A DNA stretch of 64,000 bases, taken from contig NZ_QOIL01000007.1 of NCBI RefSeq assembly GCF_003323745.1, positions 1 to 64,000 of the forward strand, given 5' to 3'. Every line of letters starts with the position of its first letter. Position 1 is the stretch's first letter. The notes beneath the pieces were generated by a model that saw only the letters and a list, made by a program, of their open reading frames with translations, made no database searches and was not told where the DNA came from. Below, piece after piece: positions 8,868 to 17,070 of this stretch. Origin of the DNA: Sphaerisporangium album (GTDB lineage: Bacteria > Actinomycetota > Actinomycetes > Streptosporangiales > Streptosporangiaceae). Both the position numbers and the translations under genes were made by a program.

Positions 8868-9045
8868 CCACATTGTTCACTCGTGATCATCACGCGTGAA
8901 GTGCTCACGCGAGACACGTTCACCCGTGACCGCGCCACTCATGACCACTCAACTGATGCGTTCATCCGTGACCGCGCCACTTGTGACCTTGCACTTACGG
9001 CGCGTTCACGCTTGACCACTCACTCGTGATGCGTTCATTCATCAT
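8868..9045. repeat. Degenerate TTCAC/GTGA repeat region upstream of permease-hydroxylase operon
   Basis: About 180 bp are packed with short imperfect palindromes of the form TCAC-N-CGTGA or GTTCA-YCCGTGACC. Two longer copies, 8918-8946 and 8960-8988, match at 26 of 29 positions with a 42-bp period. The region covers the expected promoter of the minus-strand operon that begins at 8772. It may be a cluster of regulator sites; no coding potential is evident. Confidence 0.5.
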
Positions 9046-9264
9046 GGAGCCGTGCCACCACGGGGACGAGGCACCCCGCCCGCTCACACCCAGCGCCGGG
9101 GTTCCTCTCCCGTTGCGGGCACATTAGACCCGTGCACCCCGCCCCACATGGTAAGGATTTGCCAAATGTGATACCCACCCACGCACTCCTCTTGCGCACC
9201 ACCCGCCAGACATCGGGTGAACCCCTGGAAACATGGTTGGCGGACGGCCCCCGCTCCGTCCGGT
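9046..9264. other. No gene seen between permease promoter region and MMPL terminator
   Basis: The stretch 8773-9324 (552 bp) has no credible gene. Apart from the repeat region and the terminator hairpin, I see only an A/T-richer patch around 9150-9175 that could be promoter-like. Short frames here have no family resemblance. Confidence 0.5.
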
Positions 9265-9300
9265 ACGCCGCCCCGGTGCGCTTACCGCGCGGGGCGGCGT
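9265..9300 (-). terminator. Terminator hairpin after MMPL gene
   Basis: An 11-bp perfect inverted repeat (ACGCCGCCCCG / CGGGGCGGCGT) with a 14-nt loop lies 25 bp beyond the MMPL stop codon on the minus strand. Confidence 0.65.
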
Positions 9301-9324
9301 CCAGGTTGTCGGCGTCGAGTGGGG

Positions 9325-11487
9325 TTACCTGGAGATCGGGCTTTCTGGGGCGGTGGTGGGGGTGGTGGTGAGGTGGTGGCGTAGGCGTTCGCCCTCGATG
9401 TCGAGGTTGGGTAGCGCGCGGTCCAAGGGGCGGGGTAGCCACCAGGCGGCGCGGCCGAACATGGACATCACGGCCGGGACGAGGGTCATGCGGACCACGA
9501 AGGCGTCGATGAGCACGCCGACGGCCAGCGCGAATCCCATGGACTTGATGATGGAGTCGTCCATGAACACGAACCCGCCGAACACGGCCGTCATGATCAG
9601 GGCGGCGGCGGTGACGACGCGGGCGTTGTGCCCCATGCCGTTGATCGTGGCCTGCCGGGGCGTGTCGCCGTGGACGTAGTCCTCGCGCATCCGTGACACC
9701 AGGAACACCTGGTAGTCCATGGCCAGCCCGAACAGGATGCCGATCAGCAGGATCGGCAGGAAGCTGACCAGCGGCCCCGGCACGTCCACGCCGAACAGGT
9801 CGGCCAGGTGCCCCTGCTGGAAGATCGCCACCGTGATGCCGAAGGTCGAGCCGACGGTGAGCAGAAAGCCCAGCGCCGCCTTGACCGGTACCAGGATCGA
9901 GCGGAAGACCAGCATCAGCAGCAGCACCGACAGGCCGACCACGAGCAGCAGGTACACGGGCATGGCGTCGGCGAGCTTCTCGGAGACGTCGATGCCCACC
10001 GCGGTGGCGCCGGTCACGGCGATCTGCGCGCCCGCGACGGTGGCGACCTGGGCGCGGATGGCCTGGACGGCGTCCTCGGTGGCCGCGTCGGTGGGACCGG
10101 CCTTCGGGATGATGGTCAGCAGCGCCGTGGTGCCCGCGGCGTTGGTCTGGGGCGGCGCCACGGCGAGCACGCCTTCCGTCCGCTGGATCAACTGGGCGGC
10201 CTGCCCGGCGGCCGCCTTGGTGGCCTCGGGGTCGGCCGCGGAGACCACGGCGATCAGGCGGGCGTTGAAGCCCTTGCCGAACCCCTCACTGGTCAGCTCG
10301 TACGCCTCGCGGGCCGGTGAGCCGGGCGCCGCGGCGCCGGCGTCCGGCAGGGCCAGCCGCAGGTGCTGCGCGGGGAGCGCCAGCGCGCCCAGGCCGAGGA
10401 TTCCGGCCAGCAGGATCGGGACGCGCAGCCGGGTGACGATGCGTCCCCAGGTGTAGCCGAAGCCCTCGCCGCCGTCGCTGTCGCTCTGGCGGGTGCGCTG
10501 CTTTCGGGGCAGCACGCGGGTGCCGGCGTAGGACAGGAAGGCCGGCAGCAGCGTGAGGGCGACCAGGACGGCGACGGCGACGGTGCCGGCGGCGGCCAGG
10601 CCCATCACGCTGAGGAAGGGGATGCCGACCACCGACAGTCCGGCGAGCGCGATGACCACGGTGGCGCCGGCGAACACGACCGCCGATCCGGCGGTGCCGG
10701 TCGCCCGGCCGGCGGCCTCTTCCCGATCCATGCCCTCGGCCAGGAACTGGCGGTAGCGGGAGGTGATGAACAACGAGTAGTCGATGCCGACGGCCAGGCC
10801 CAGCATCAGCGCCAGCACCGGCGTGACCGAGGTCAGCTCGACGACGCCGCTGAGCGCGTACAGGCCGGCCATGCCGACCGCGACGCCGATCAACGCGTTC
10901 AGCAGGGTCATGCCGGCCGCCACCAGCGAGCCGAAGGTGACGACCAGCACCACCGCGGCGATCAGGACGCCGAGCCCCTCCGAGCCGCCCACCTCGGGCG
11001 CACTGGTCATGACCTCGCCGCCGTGCTCCACCCGCACCCCCGCGGCCGAGGAGCCGGCCTTCAGGTAGGCCTCACGCTGCGCGTCGGTGATGTCCTGGAG
11101 CTTCTTTCCGAACTGCACCTGGACCAGGGCGTAGCGGCCATCGGCGGAGACCGCGCCGGATCGGAACGGGTCCAGGGCTGCGACGACGCCGGGGACGGCG
11201 GCCGCCTCCTTGACGACGGGCGCGACCGCCGCGGGGTCCAGCTTCCGCCCCTGCGGGGCGGCGATGACGATGGCGCCGGTGGCGCCGCCCGCTTGGGGGA
11301 ACTCGCGGGCCAGCGAGTCCAGCGCCCGCTGGGACTCGGTGCCGGGCATGCTGAACTTGTCGCTGGACGGGCCGTGGAAGACCGCGGCGCCCAGGCCGAG
11401 GAGCACGAGCAGCAGCAGCCATACGGCGGCCACGCGCCCTCGCCTGCGGAAGGAGGACCGGCCCAGCCGGTACAGCAATGTCGCCAT
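9325..11487 (-). CDS. MMPL/RND-family exporter
   Basis: A 720-residue membrane protein of the MMPL branch of the RND superfamily, which exports lipids, polyketides or drugs using the proton gradient. It has the usual duplicated layout: TM1, a large extracytoplasmic loop, a block of TMs including VGIDYSLFITSRYRQ, then a second half with GLAMDYQVFLVSRMRED, the GxxxD(Y) proton-relay motifs of the family. The size is typical of ActII-3/YdfJ-like members. It starts at ATG 11487 with no strong Shine-Dalgarno. It lies 35 bp after a TetR-family gene on the same strand, so the pair is probably one repressor-controlled unit, with the exporter induced by its substrate. The substrate is unknown. Confidence 0.88.
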   Translation of the reverse strand: MATLLYRLGRSSFRRRGRVAAVWLLLLVLLGLGAAVFHGPSSDKFSMPGTESQRALDSLAREFPQAGGATGAIVIAAPQGRKLDPAAVAPVVKEAAAVPGVVAALDPFRSGAVSADGRYALVQVQFGKKLQDITDAQREAYLKAGSSAAGVRVEHGGEVMTSAPEVGGSEGLGVLIAAVVLVVTFGSLVAAGMTLLNALIGVAVGMAGLYALSGVVELTSVTPVLALMLGLAVGIDYSLFITSRYRQFLAEGMDREEAAGRATGTAGSAVVFAGATVVIALAGLSVVGIPFLSVMGLAAAGTVAVAVLVALTLLPAFLSYAGTRVLPRKQRTRQSDSDGGEGFGYTWGRIVTRLRVPILLAGILGLGALALPAQHLRLALPDAGAAAPGSPAREAYELTSEGFGKGFNARLIAVVSAADPEATKAAAGQAAQLIQRTEGVLAVAPPQTNAAGTTALLTIIPKAGPTDAATEDAVQAIRAQVATVAGAQIAVTGATAVGIDVSEKLADAMPVYLLLVVGLSVLLLMLVFRSILVPVKAALGFLLTVGSTFGITVAIFQQGHLADLFGVDVPGPLVSFLPILLIGILFGLAMDYQVFLVSRMREDYVHGDTPRQATINGMGHNARVVTAAALIMTAVFGGFVFMDDSIIKSMGFALAVGVLIDAFVVRMTLVPAVMSMFGRAAWWLPRPLDRALPNLDIEGERLRHHLTTTPTTAPESPISR

Positions 11488-11522
11488 GATCAGCAGGTTT
11501 CTTTCTCGGAGGAGCGAAGGGG

Positions 11523-12071
11523 TCAGTCGGTCCGGCGGCCGAGCGTGCGCAGCGCGCCGCGGGTCAGCTCCGCGCGCAGCGCCTGGTCGGGAAGTGCGTG
11601 CTCCCCGGCGCTGGTCAGGAAGATCCCCACCATCGCCATCCAGCCCCAGACCCGCGCCTCCGGGGTGGGTGAGCGGCCGGTCAGCGCGTCGACCAGCCTC
11701 TCGGTGACGGCGTTCACGTCCGGCAGTTCCGGGCGATTGATGAGGGCGTCGACGTCCTGTATGAGGATCTTGACCTGTCGCCGGAAGCGCAGGGACAGAT
11801 CCACGAGCCCGGCGACGGCTGCCCGCGCGGCCTCCTCGCCGTCCAGGGCGGCGAGCCGCTCCTCCAGCTCGGCCAGTTCCCGCCCGGCGGGCGCCAGCAG
11901 CTCGGTCAAGATCGCGTCTTTGCTGGTGAAGTGGTACAGCAGGGACGCCTTCGAGCAGCCCGCGTCCGAGGCGATGTCCTGCAGGGACGTGCCGCGAAAG
12001 CCGCGCGCGGCGAACAGCCGCCCCGCCGACTCCAGGATGTCCGCGCGCATGGTGGCGGGAGCGTGTGGCAT
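11523..12071 (-). CDS. TetR-family transcriptional regulator
   Basis: A 182-residue one-domain repressor with a canonical N-terminal TetR helix-turn-helix: ADILESAGRLFAARGFRGTSLQDIASDAGCSKASLLYHFTSKD in parts, i.e. the G-(F)RGTS, IA-AGCSKASLLYHF pattern. The remaining 125 residues form the ligand-binding helical domain, which I cannot assign to a ligand. Two tandem copies of a dyad (12085-12118) lie 14 bp upstream of the start and probably are its own operator. Because the MMPL gene follows at 35 bp, the protein likely represses both itself and the exporter. The start could also be ATG six codons further in. Confidence 0.9.
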   Translation of the reverse strand: MPHAPATMRADILESAGRLFAARGFRGTSLQDIASDAGCSKASLLYHFTSKDAILTELLAPAGRELAELEERLAALDGEEAARAAVAGLVDLSLRFRRQVKILIQDVDALINRPELPDVNAVTERLVDALTGRSPTPEARVWGWMAMVGIFLTSAGEHALPDQALRAELTRGALRTLGRRTD

Positions 12072-12084
12072 GACGCCACCCTAG

Positions 12085-12118
12085 CTGACCGATCGGCCAG
12101 TTCTGACCGATCGGCCAG
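12085..12118 (-). promoter_or_regulatory. Tandem TetR operator
   Basis: CTGACCGATCGGCCAG occurs twice, at 12085-12100 and 12103-12118, 18 bp apart. Each is a near-palindrome centred on CCGATCGG. The position immediately upstream of the TetR-family gene is that of an autoregulatory operator. Confidence 0.7.
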
Positions 12119-12192
12119 CCCGGGCCGAGCCGTAAGACTTTCGAGAGGACGGGGTCGCGAGACGGCGTCGACGCCCGGGCCGGATGTGTCGG

Positions 12193-12627
12193 CTACAGGT
12201 CATCCGGCAGTAGCCGGAAGGCCTTGTGCGGGGTGAGCGGACGCACCGCCCGAAAATCGCGCCGGTCCAGCGTCAGAACCGCATCGGTGCGATAATCAGC
12301 CGCGAGCGCGACGTTCACCGCGTCCGCGAGGTCCAGGTCGAGTCCGGCGTAACGCCGCTGAACCGCCTGCGCCGTATCGAGGACTTCCGCCGTCGTCTGC
12401 GGGACCAGGAACCGCATCCGGCGGACCTGCTCGAGAATGAACGCGATGATCACCGCTCTGGCGGCGACGCCGAAACGTACTTTGGCCATGTGATCGACCT
12501 CCGCCAGGACCAGCGGGGAAACGATCACCGTGCCGGCGTTTCGCAGCACGTCACGGCAGACGGGTGCTTCCACGGCATTCCGGTCGGACGCCGCGATGAT
12601 GCCGGAGGTGTCCGCAACGACGATCAT
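12193..12627 (-). CDS. vapC: PIN-domain ribonuclease toxin (VapC-like)
   Basis: A 144-residue PIN-domain protein, expected to be a Mg-dependent RNase toxin. The acidic active-site residues are visible in order: Asp6 in VVADTSGIIAA, Glu in VLAEVDHMAK, Asp in DLDLADAVNVALA, and Asp in LTLDRRDF. The length is a little over that of typical VapC proteins (about 130). The start ATG 12627 overlaps the stop of the upstream small gene as ATGA, the classic antitoxin-toxin coupling. The partner encodes a ribbon-helix-helix-like antitoxin. The RNA target is unknown. The pair sits alone between the TetR/MMPL unit and pucR. Confidence 0.85.
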   Translation of the reverse strand: MIVVADTSGIIAASDRNAVEAPVCRDVLRNAGTVIVSPLVLAEVDHMAKVRFGVAARAVIIAFILEQVRRMRFLVPQTTAEVLDTAQAVQRRYAGLDLDLADAVNVALAADYRTDAVLTLDRRDFRAVRPLTPHKAFRLLPDDL

Positions 12628-12863
12628 CGCCCGGCCACGTCGCGAGCGACCGCGGCCGTGACCTCGTCCTTGGTGACGGGCGCGCCGCCCCCTTCGAAGG
12701 TCGGCCAGTCGAAAGGCTCGTCCCAGACACGGTTGGCCATGGCGGCGAGGTGGATGCCCTCGCGAATGATCTCAGCCTCCGGCACCCCGCGCTGCTTGGC
12801 CGCTTCCTTGATCAGCGCCAGGTCCTCCGGATCGGCGTAGACGTTCGTCCTCCTCATGGGCAT
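12624..12863 (-). CDS. vapB: Ribbon-helix-helix antitoxin (VapB-like)
   Basis: A 79-residue antitoxin. Residues 4-45 (RRTNVYADPEDLALIKEAAK ... EIIREGIHLAAM) fit a CopG/ribbon-helix-helix DNA-binding fold; the tail (EPFDWPTFEGGG onward) is the probable toxin-binding segment. It overlaps vapC by 4 bp. The start is ATG 12863 or ATG 12857; neither has a clear Shine-Dalgarno, and a leaderless transcript is possible. An 8-bp direct repeat CATGTACC (12861-12868 and 12879-12886, 18 bp apart) covers the start and may be the autoregulatory site. Confidence 0.8.
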   Translation of the reverse strand: MPMRRTNVYADPEDLALIKEAAKQRGVPEAEIIREGIHLAAMANRVWDEPFDWPTFEGGGAPVTKDEVTAAVARDVAGR

Positions 12864-12886
12864 GTACCAACGCTAACACATGTACC
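12861..12886 (-). promoter_or_regulatory. Direct repeats at vapB start
   Basis: CATGTACC occurs at 12861-12868 and 12879-12886. The 18-bp spacing and location over the antitoxin start are what an antitoxin autorepression site would look like. The evidence is positional only. Confidence 0.35.
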
Positions 12887-13001
12887 GCTCGATGAGCCTC
12901 GATGCGGTCCGATCCCCCGCCTCCGGCACCGTCCAGCGGAGTTCGCCGATCCTGGACTCCGGTGGAACCCGGCCTCTCGGTGGAGTGAGCTCCCAGGCTC
13001 G

Positions 13002-14567
13002 TCAGATGCCGCGCATGCGCAGGACGTGGAGGGCGAGGGTGAGGTTGAGGCGGAGGTGGGCGTCTTCGGTGAAGTTGCCGAGCATGCGCTCCAGCTTGCC
13101 GATGCGGTAGCGCAGGGTGTTGTAGTGGAAGTGCAGGCGGCGGGCGGTCTCGGCGACGTTGAGGTTGGTCTCCAGCAGCACTTGCAGGGTGCGGCGCAGG
13201 TCGATGTTCTCGGCGTCCTCGTCCAGGGCGAGCGGGCCCAGCGTCTCCTTGACGAACGCGTGCAGCTCGGCGGTGTCGTTGACCAGCGACAGCAGCCGGT
13301 AGACGCCGAGCTGGTCGAAGTGGGCGACCGCGCCCGAGCCGTGGAGCTGGCGGCCGACCCTGGCCGCCTTGAGGGCCTGGCCGTAGGCGTCCGGCAGCGA
13401 TTCGGCGCCCTGGGCGATCCTGCTCATGCCGGTGGAGAAGGTGGCGGGACGGGAGTCGGCGAAGGCGGCGACGGCGTCCTTGGCGAGGCGCGTCAGGTCG
13501 ACGTCCGCTCCGGCGACGGCGACCACCTCGTGGGAGAAGCCGGCGACGGCGCCGCGCGGGTCGTGGCGGCGTAAGGCGGTCGTCCACGCGGTGAGCAGCC
13601 GGTCCGGGGGGATGTCGCATTCGGGGTCGATCTCGGCGACGAGCACGCCGACGGGACGTTCGAGGTCCCAGCCGAACGCGCGGGCGCGGGCGGCGATGCG
13701 GGGCCCGCCCCTGCCGGTGAGCACGTCCCTGAGGAAGTCGGCGCGGTACTTGCTCTCGACGGCGGTGACGGCCTCCTGCCGGGTGACCACGAGGGCGACG
13801 ACGGTGGCGGCACGTTCCAGGATGCCGATGTCGCCGTCCCTGATGGCCCCGGACGGGTGGTGGGCGACGATGCGGCCGTGGTGGTGCCCGCCCGCGACGA
13901 CGGGAACGACGGTGTAGTCGCCGGAGGAGACGGGCGGGGCGGCGCGGGGCACCGACGGGTCGCCGGACGCCTCCAGCACCTGCCCGGTGGGGTCGACGAC
14001 GGCCACGGCCAGGTCGAGCAGCCCGGCGACCTCGGCGACGACCTCGCGCAGCCCTCCCCCGGCCAGGACGATCTGGACGAGCGCGCGGTGCGCCTCCTCG
14101 GTGCGGGCGAGCAGCGCGGCCTGCCGGTTGAGGATGTCGGTGAGCACCTGGTTGAGGATGTCGTCGAAGCCGACGTCGTTGGGCAGCAGGATCAGGGGGA
14201 ATCCGAGCCGGTCGGCCTGCTCGACCATCTCGGCGGGCAGCTCGTCGACGTACCTGCCGAGCTTGATGCCGAGGGCGGCGAGGCCCCGTTCGTCCAGGTC
14301 GGCGACGAGCCGCCCGAGGGACTGGGGGGTGTTGCGCAGGGGGTATCCGGTGGTCAGCAGCAGCTCGTGTGGTTTGACCCATGCGAGAATGTCGGGCACC
14401 TCCATGACGTTGAGTCGCTGGACGATGCGGTCGAGGCCGGTTCCGCCGCCGATCAGGCGGGCTCCTGCCAGGGTCGAGACGCCGAGCACCTCCCCCACGG
14501 ACACGCCGTGAATGATGGTGCCCGTGGAGGCCAAACGCATCGCCGGGGGTGATGGGTCCGCAGTCAT
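13002..14567 (-). CDS. PucR-family transcriptional regulator
   Basis: A 521-residue activator-type regulator. The N-terminal PucR domain (VSVGEVLGVSTLAGARLIGG ... LNVMEVPDILAWVKPHELLLTTGYPL) covers about residues 15-140, a middle GGDEF-like region follows, and the C-terminal PucR helix-turn-helix (RRTLQVLLETNLNVAETARRLHFHYNTLRYRIGKLE) covers about residues 450-510. Family members control purine catabolism (B. subtilis PucR) or other nitrogen and amino-acid genes. The start ATG 14567 is preferred to 14573 because TGGAG lies 7 nt upstream. It is divergent from the DUF2877-FdrA-DUF1116 operon with 155 bp between, so it is the probable regulator of that operon. Confidence 0.88.
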   Translation of the reverse strand: MTADPSPPAMRLASTGTIIHGVSVGEVLGVSTLAGARLIGGGTGLDRIVQRLNVMEVPDILAWVKPHELLLTTGYPLRNTPQSLGRLVADLDERGLAALGIKLGRYVDELPAEMVEQADRLGFPLILLPNDVGFDDILNQVLTDILNRQAALLARTEEAHRALVQIVLAGGGLREVVAEVAGLLDLAVAVVDPTGQVLEASGDPSVPRAAPPVSSGDYTVVPVVAGGHHHGRIVAHHPSGAIRDGDIGILERAATVVALVVTRQEAVTAVESKYRADFLRDVLTGRGGPRIAARARAFGWDLERPVGVLVAEIDPECDIPPDRLLTAWTTALRRHDPRGAVAGFSHEVVAVAGADVDLTRLAKDAVAAFADSRPATFSTGMSRIAQGAESLPDAYGQALKAARVGRQLHGSGAVAHFDQLGVYRLLSLVNDTAELHAFVKETLGPLALDEDAENIDLRRTLQVLLETNLNVAETARRLHFHYNTLRYRIGKLERMLGNFTEDAHLRLNLTLALHVLRMRGI

Positions 14568-14582
14568 GGTCATGCTCCAGGG

Positions 14583-14627
14583 GGAAACGCCGTTTCCGTG
14601 ATTCTGACGGAACACCACGTCTGTCAA
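14583..14627. promoter_or_regulatory. Palindrome and -35-like element between pucR and the FdrA operon
   Basis: GGAAAC-GCC-GTTTCC (14583-14597) is a perfect 6-bp-arm dyad 16 bp upstream of the pucR start. A TTGACA hexamer on the minus strand (14622-14627) may be the pucR -35. The dyad is a candidate PucR site, but I know no matching consensus. Confidence 0.35.
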
Positions 14628-14722
14628 CAAGAGCCAACTCTCCGGGGAAGTGTTGGCAGCTTTCTCCGTACGGTGGTCTTACGGGACCGTTCTACGGTCT
14701 CCCCAGACTGGCGGGAGGCCGA

Positions 14723-15613
14723 GTGACACTGGGGACGCGCACAAGAACGCACGCGCCGGCGCACACCGAGGCGTTCGGCGCGGCGAGTTCCGCCCTGCGC
14801 CCCGCGCTCGACGCGCCGCGACGGCCCGCCCGGGTGCTGGCGGTGTTCCCGCTGGGCATCTACCTGGAGATCCGCACCGACGTCGAGCCGTCGGTGGTGG
14901 CGGTCATCACGGGCGAGGCGACGCGCCTGCCCAACGCCGTCGTGCTCGGGGACCCCCTCCCGCGGATGTCCGTGGGCGACGACGCCGCCGTCGGCGACGG
15001 GGGCATCGAGATCGGCCGGATGACCGTACGGGTCCGCCGCTGGTGGGATCCGTCGCCCGCGCTCGGCCCGGTCGGGATCGACCGGCTGGAGGCCGCGCTG
15101 CCGCGACTGGCGGAGGTGTGCGAGACCTCGCCGCGCAGACCCGGCCTGGATCCGGAGGGCGGCGCGGCGCTGCTCGCGCGGGGCTGCGCGGACGGTTCGC
15201 TGATGTCGGCCATCACCGCGGCCGAGCAGCTCATGGGCCTCGGCCCGGGGCTGACGCCGAGCGGGGACGACATGCTCTCGGGCGTGCTGGTGGCGCTGCG
15301 CAGGCTCGGCGAGGCGGCGGGCGTGGGCAGGGCGGTGTGGCTGGCGGACTGGTTGGCCGCGACCGTGGCCTTCGACGCCCGCACGCGCACGACGCCGATC
15401 TCGGCCACGCTGCTGCACTGCGCGGCCCGGGGCGAGGCGTGCGCGGAGGCCGTGGCGGTACTGCGCGGCATCGCGGGGCATCATCCTCTGGAGCCGGCCG
15501 CGCGGCGGTTGCTGACGCTCGGCCACACTTCGGGCGCCGACCTCGCCTGGGGACTGCGCATGGGCGCGGCGGCGGTGGTGGCGCTGGACGAGAAGGCGCG
15601 AGCGGGCGCGTGA
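14723..15613 (+). CDS. DUF2877 protein (AllH/YlbF-like, putative oxamate carbamoyltransferase subunit)
   Basis: A 296-residue protein of the DUF2877 family. The key signature is MGLGPGLTPSGDDMLSG in the middle of the protein, then RTTPISATLL. In E. coli the homologue YlbF (AllH) works with FdrA (AllF) and YlbE (AllG); from memory these three have been assigned to oxamate carbamoyltransferase, which makes carbamoyl phosphate from oxalurate in allantoin degradation. The start GTG 14723 is chosen from GGGAGG just upstream. The gene is first in a three-gene operon with fdrA and a DUF1116 gene, divergent from pucR. The reaction assignment is by family and neighbours, not from catalytic residues. 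Confidence 0.82.
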   Translation: MTLGTRTRTHAPAHTEAFGAASSALRPALDAPRRPARVLAVFPLGIYLEIRTDVEPSVVAVITGEATRLPNAVVLGDPLPRMSVGDDAAVGDGGIEIGRMTVRVRRWWDPSPALGPVGIDRLEAALPRLAEVCETSPRRPGLDPEGGAALLARGCADGSLMSAITAAEQLMGLGPGLTPSGDDMLSGVLVALRRLGEAAGVGRAVWLADWLAATVAFDARTRTTPISATLLHCAARGEACAEAVAVLRGIAGHHPLEPAARRLLTLGHTSGADLAWGLRMGAAAVVALDEKARAGA

Positions 15614-15684
15614 ACGGCGGGCGTTCCCGCGGGAACGACGGTACGACCGATGATCATCGATTGTGGAGGGACGGTGGGGGACCG

Positions 15685-17070
15685 TTGACCACGGGCACGG
15701 ATCTTGTGGAGGTGCGCACCGGGCTCTACCACGACTCGGTGAGCCTGATGCGGGTCAGCCAGGCCCTGAGCTCCCGTCCGGGGGTGGACGTGGCGGTGGT
15801 GGCCATGGCGACCGAGCTGAACGTCGGCCTGGCCCGCGACGCCGGGTTCGCGGTGCCGCCGGCCGGGCCGTCCGACCTGCTCGTCGCGATCCGCGCGGGG
15901 TCGAGCGCGGCGCTGGGCGAGGCGGCCGAGGAGCTGAAACGGCAGTTCGCCGAGCTGGCCGGGGGCGCGCGCGGCGGCGGGGGCGTCACCGTCGAGAGCC
16001 CCCCGCGCACCACGCGCGCGGCGGCCCGGGCGTGGGACGCGTCGCTGGCGCTGGTGTCGGTCCCCGGGGACCACGCGTTCGCCGAGGCCATGGACGCCGT
16101 CGAGGCCGGGCTCTCGGTCATGATCTTCAGTGACAACGTGCCCGTCGAGCAGGAGATCCTGCTCAAGGAGCGTGCCCGGGAACGGGGCGTGCTGGTGATG
16201 GGCCCCGACTGCGGCACGGCCGTCGTCGGCGGGGCCGGGCTCGGCTTCGCGAACGTCCTGCGGCCCGGGCGGGTCGGCGTGGTGGCGGCCTCGGGCACCG
16301 GGGCGCAGCACGTGACCTGCCTGCTGGACCACGCGGGCGCCGGGGTGAGCCACGTCCTCGGCGTCGGCGGCAGAGACCTGTCGGCGCCGGTGGGCGGCCG
16401 TTCCACGCTGACGGCGCTGGCCGCGCTGGACGCCGACCCGTCCACCGGCCTGATCGTCCTCGTCTCCAAACCGCCCGCCCCGGAGGTCGCCGAGACGGTG
16501 CGCCGGGCGGTCGAGGGCCTGGCCACGCCGGTGGTCACCGCGCTGCTCGGCCCCGGCCAGGACGACCTGACCACGGCCACCGAGAAGGCCCTCGGGGCGC
16601 TCGGCCTTCCCGTCCCCCAGTGGCCGTGCTGGACGGTCCCGCAGGAGGCCGGGCCGGGCGGGCTGTCGGGCCTGTACTCGGGCGGCACGCTGTGCGCGGA
16701 GGCGCGGATCGTCGCGGGGACGGGCACGTTCACCGACTTCGGCGACGACGAGTACACGCGCGGCCGCGCGCATCCGATGATCGACCCGGCGCTGCGCCTG
16801 GAGGCGCTCGCCCGCACCGACGGCGTCGCGCTGCTGGACGTGGTGCTCGGCCACGCCGCCGACCCCGATCCCTCCGCCCGGCTGGCCCCGGCGGTCCGCG
16901 AGGCGCGCGAGCGCGGGACGGCCGTGGTGGTGGCCCTGGTCGGCACCGAGTCCGACCCCCAGGGCCTGCGCCGGCAGGCGGACGCGCTGGTCGCGGCCGG
17001 GGCGTCGGTGTTCACCTCCAACGCGGCCGCCGCGAGGCACGCCGCGGCCCTGATCGGGAGTGCGCTGTGA
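15685..17070 (+). CDS. fdrA: FdrA-family protein (AllF-like, succinyl-CoA synthetase fold)
   Basis: A 461-residue member of the FdrA family, related to acyl-CoA/succinyl-CoA synthetases. The N-terminus has the family motif YHDSVSLMRVSQAL. Further on are MGPDCGTAVVGG, VGVVAASGTGAQHVTCLLD and GVGGRDLS, the nucleotide/phosphate-binding glycine loops of the fold. The start TTG 15685 is chosen from GGTGGGGG upstream and from alignment to the family N-terminus; GTG 15610, which overlaps the DUF2877 stop as GTGA, is the alternative. FdrA is the presumed catalytic subunit of the oxamate carbamoyltransferase complex. A carbamate kinase gene, which would complete ATP production, is not found in the window. 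Confidence 0.85.
   Translation: MTTGTDLVEVRTGLYHDSVSLMRVSQALSSRPGVDVAVVAMATELNVGLARDAGFAVPPAGPSDLLVAIRAGSSAALGEAAEELKRQFAELAGGARGGGGVTVESPPRTTRAAARAWDASLALVSVPGDHAFAEAMDAVEAGLSVMIFSDNVPVEQEILLKERARERGVLVMGPDCGTAVVGGAGLGFANVLRPGRVGVVAASGTGAQHVTCLLDHAGAGVSHVLGVGGRDLSAPVGGRSTLTALAALDADPSTGLIVLVSKPPAPEVAETVRRAVEGLATPVVTALLGPGQDDLTTATEKALGALGLPVPQWPCWTVPQEAGPGGLSGLYSGGTLCAEARIVAGTGTFTDFGDDEYTRGRAHPMIDPALRLEALARTDGVALLDVVLGHAADPDPSARLAPAVREARERGTAVVVALVGTESDPQGLRRQADALVAAGASVFTSNAAAARHAAALIGSAL

Noticed and set aside
14549..14722. Upstream start for the DUF2877 gene
   Set aside because: It would overlap the pucR promoter and start; GTG 14723 has a good Shine-Dalgarno.
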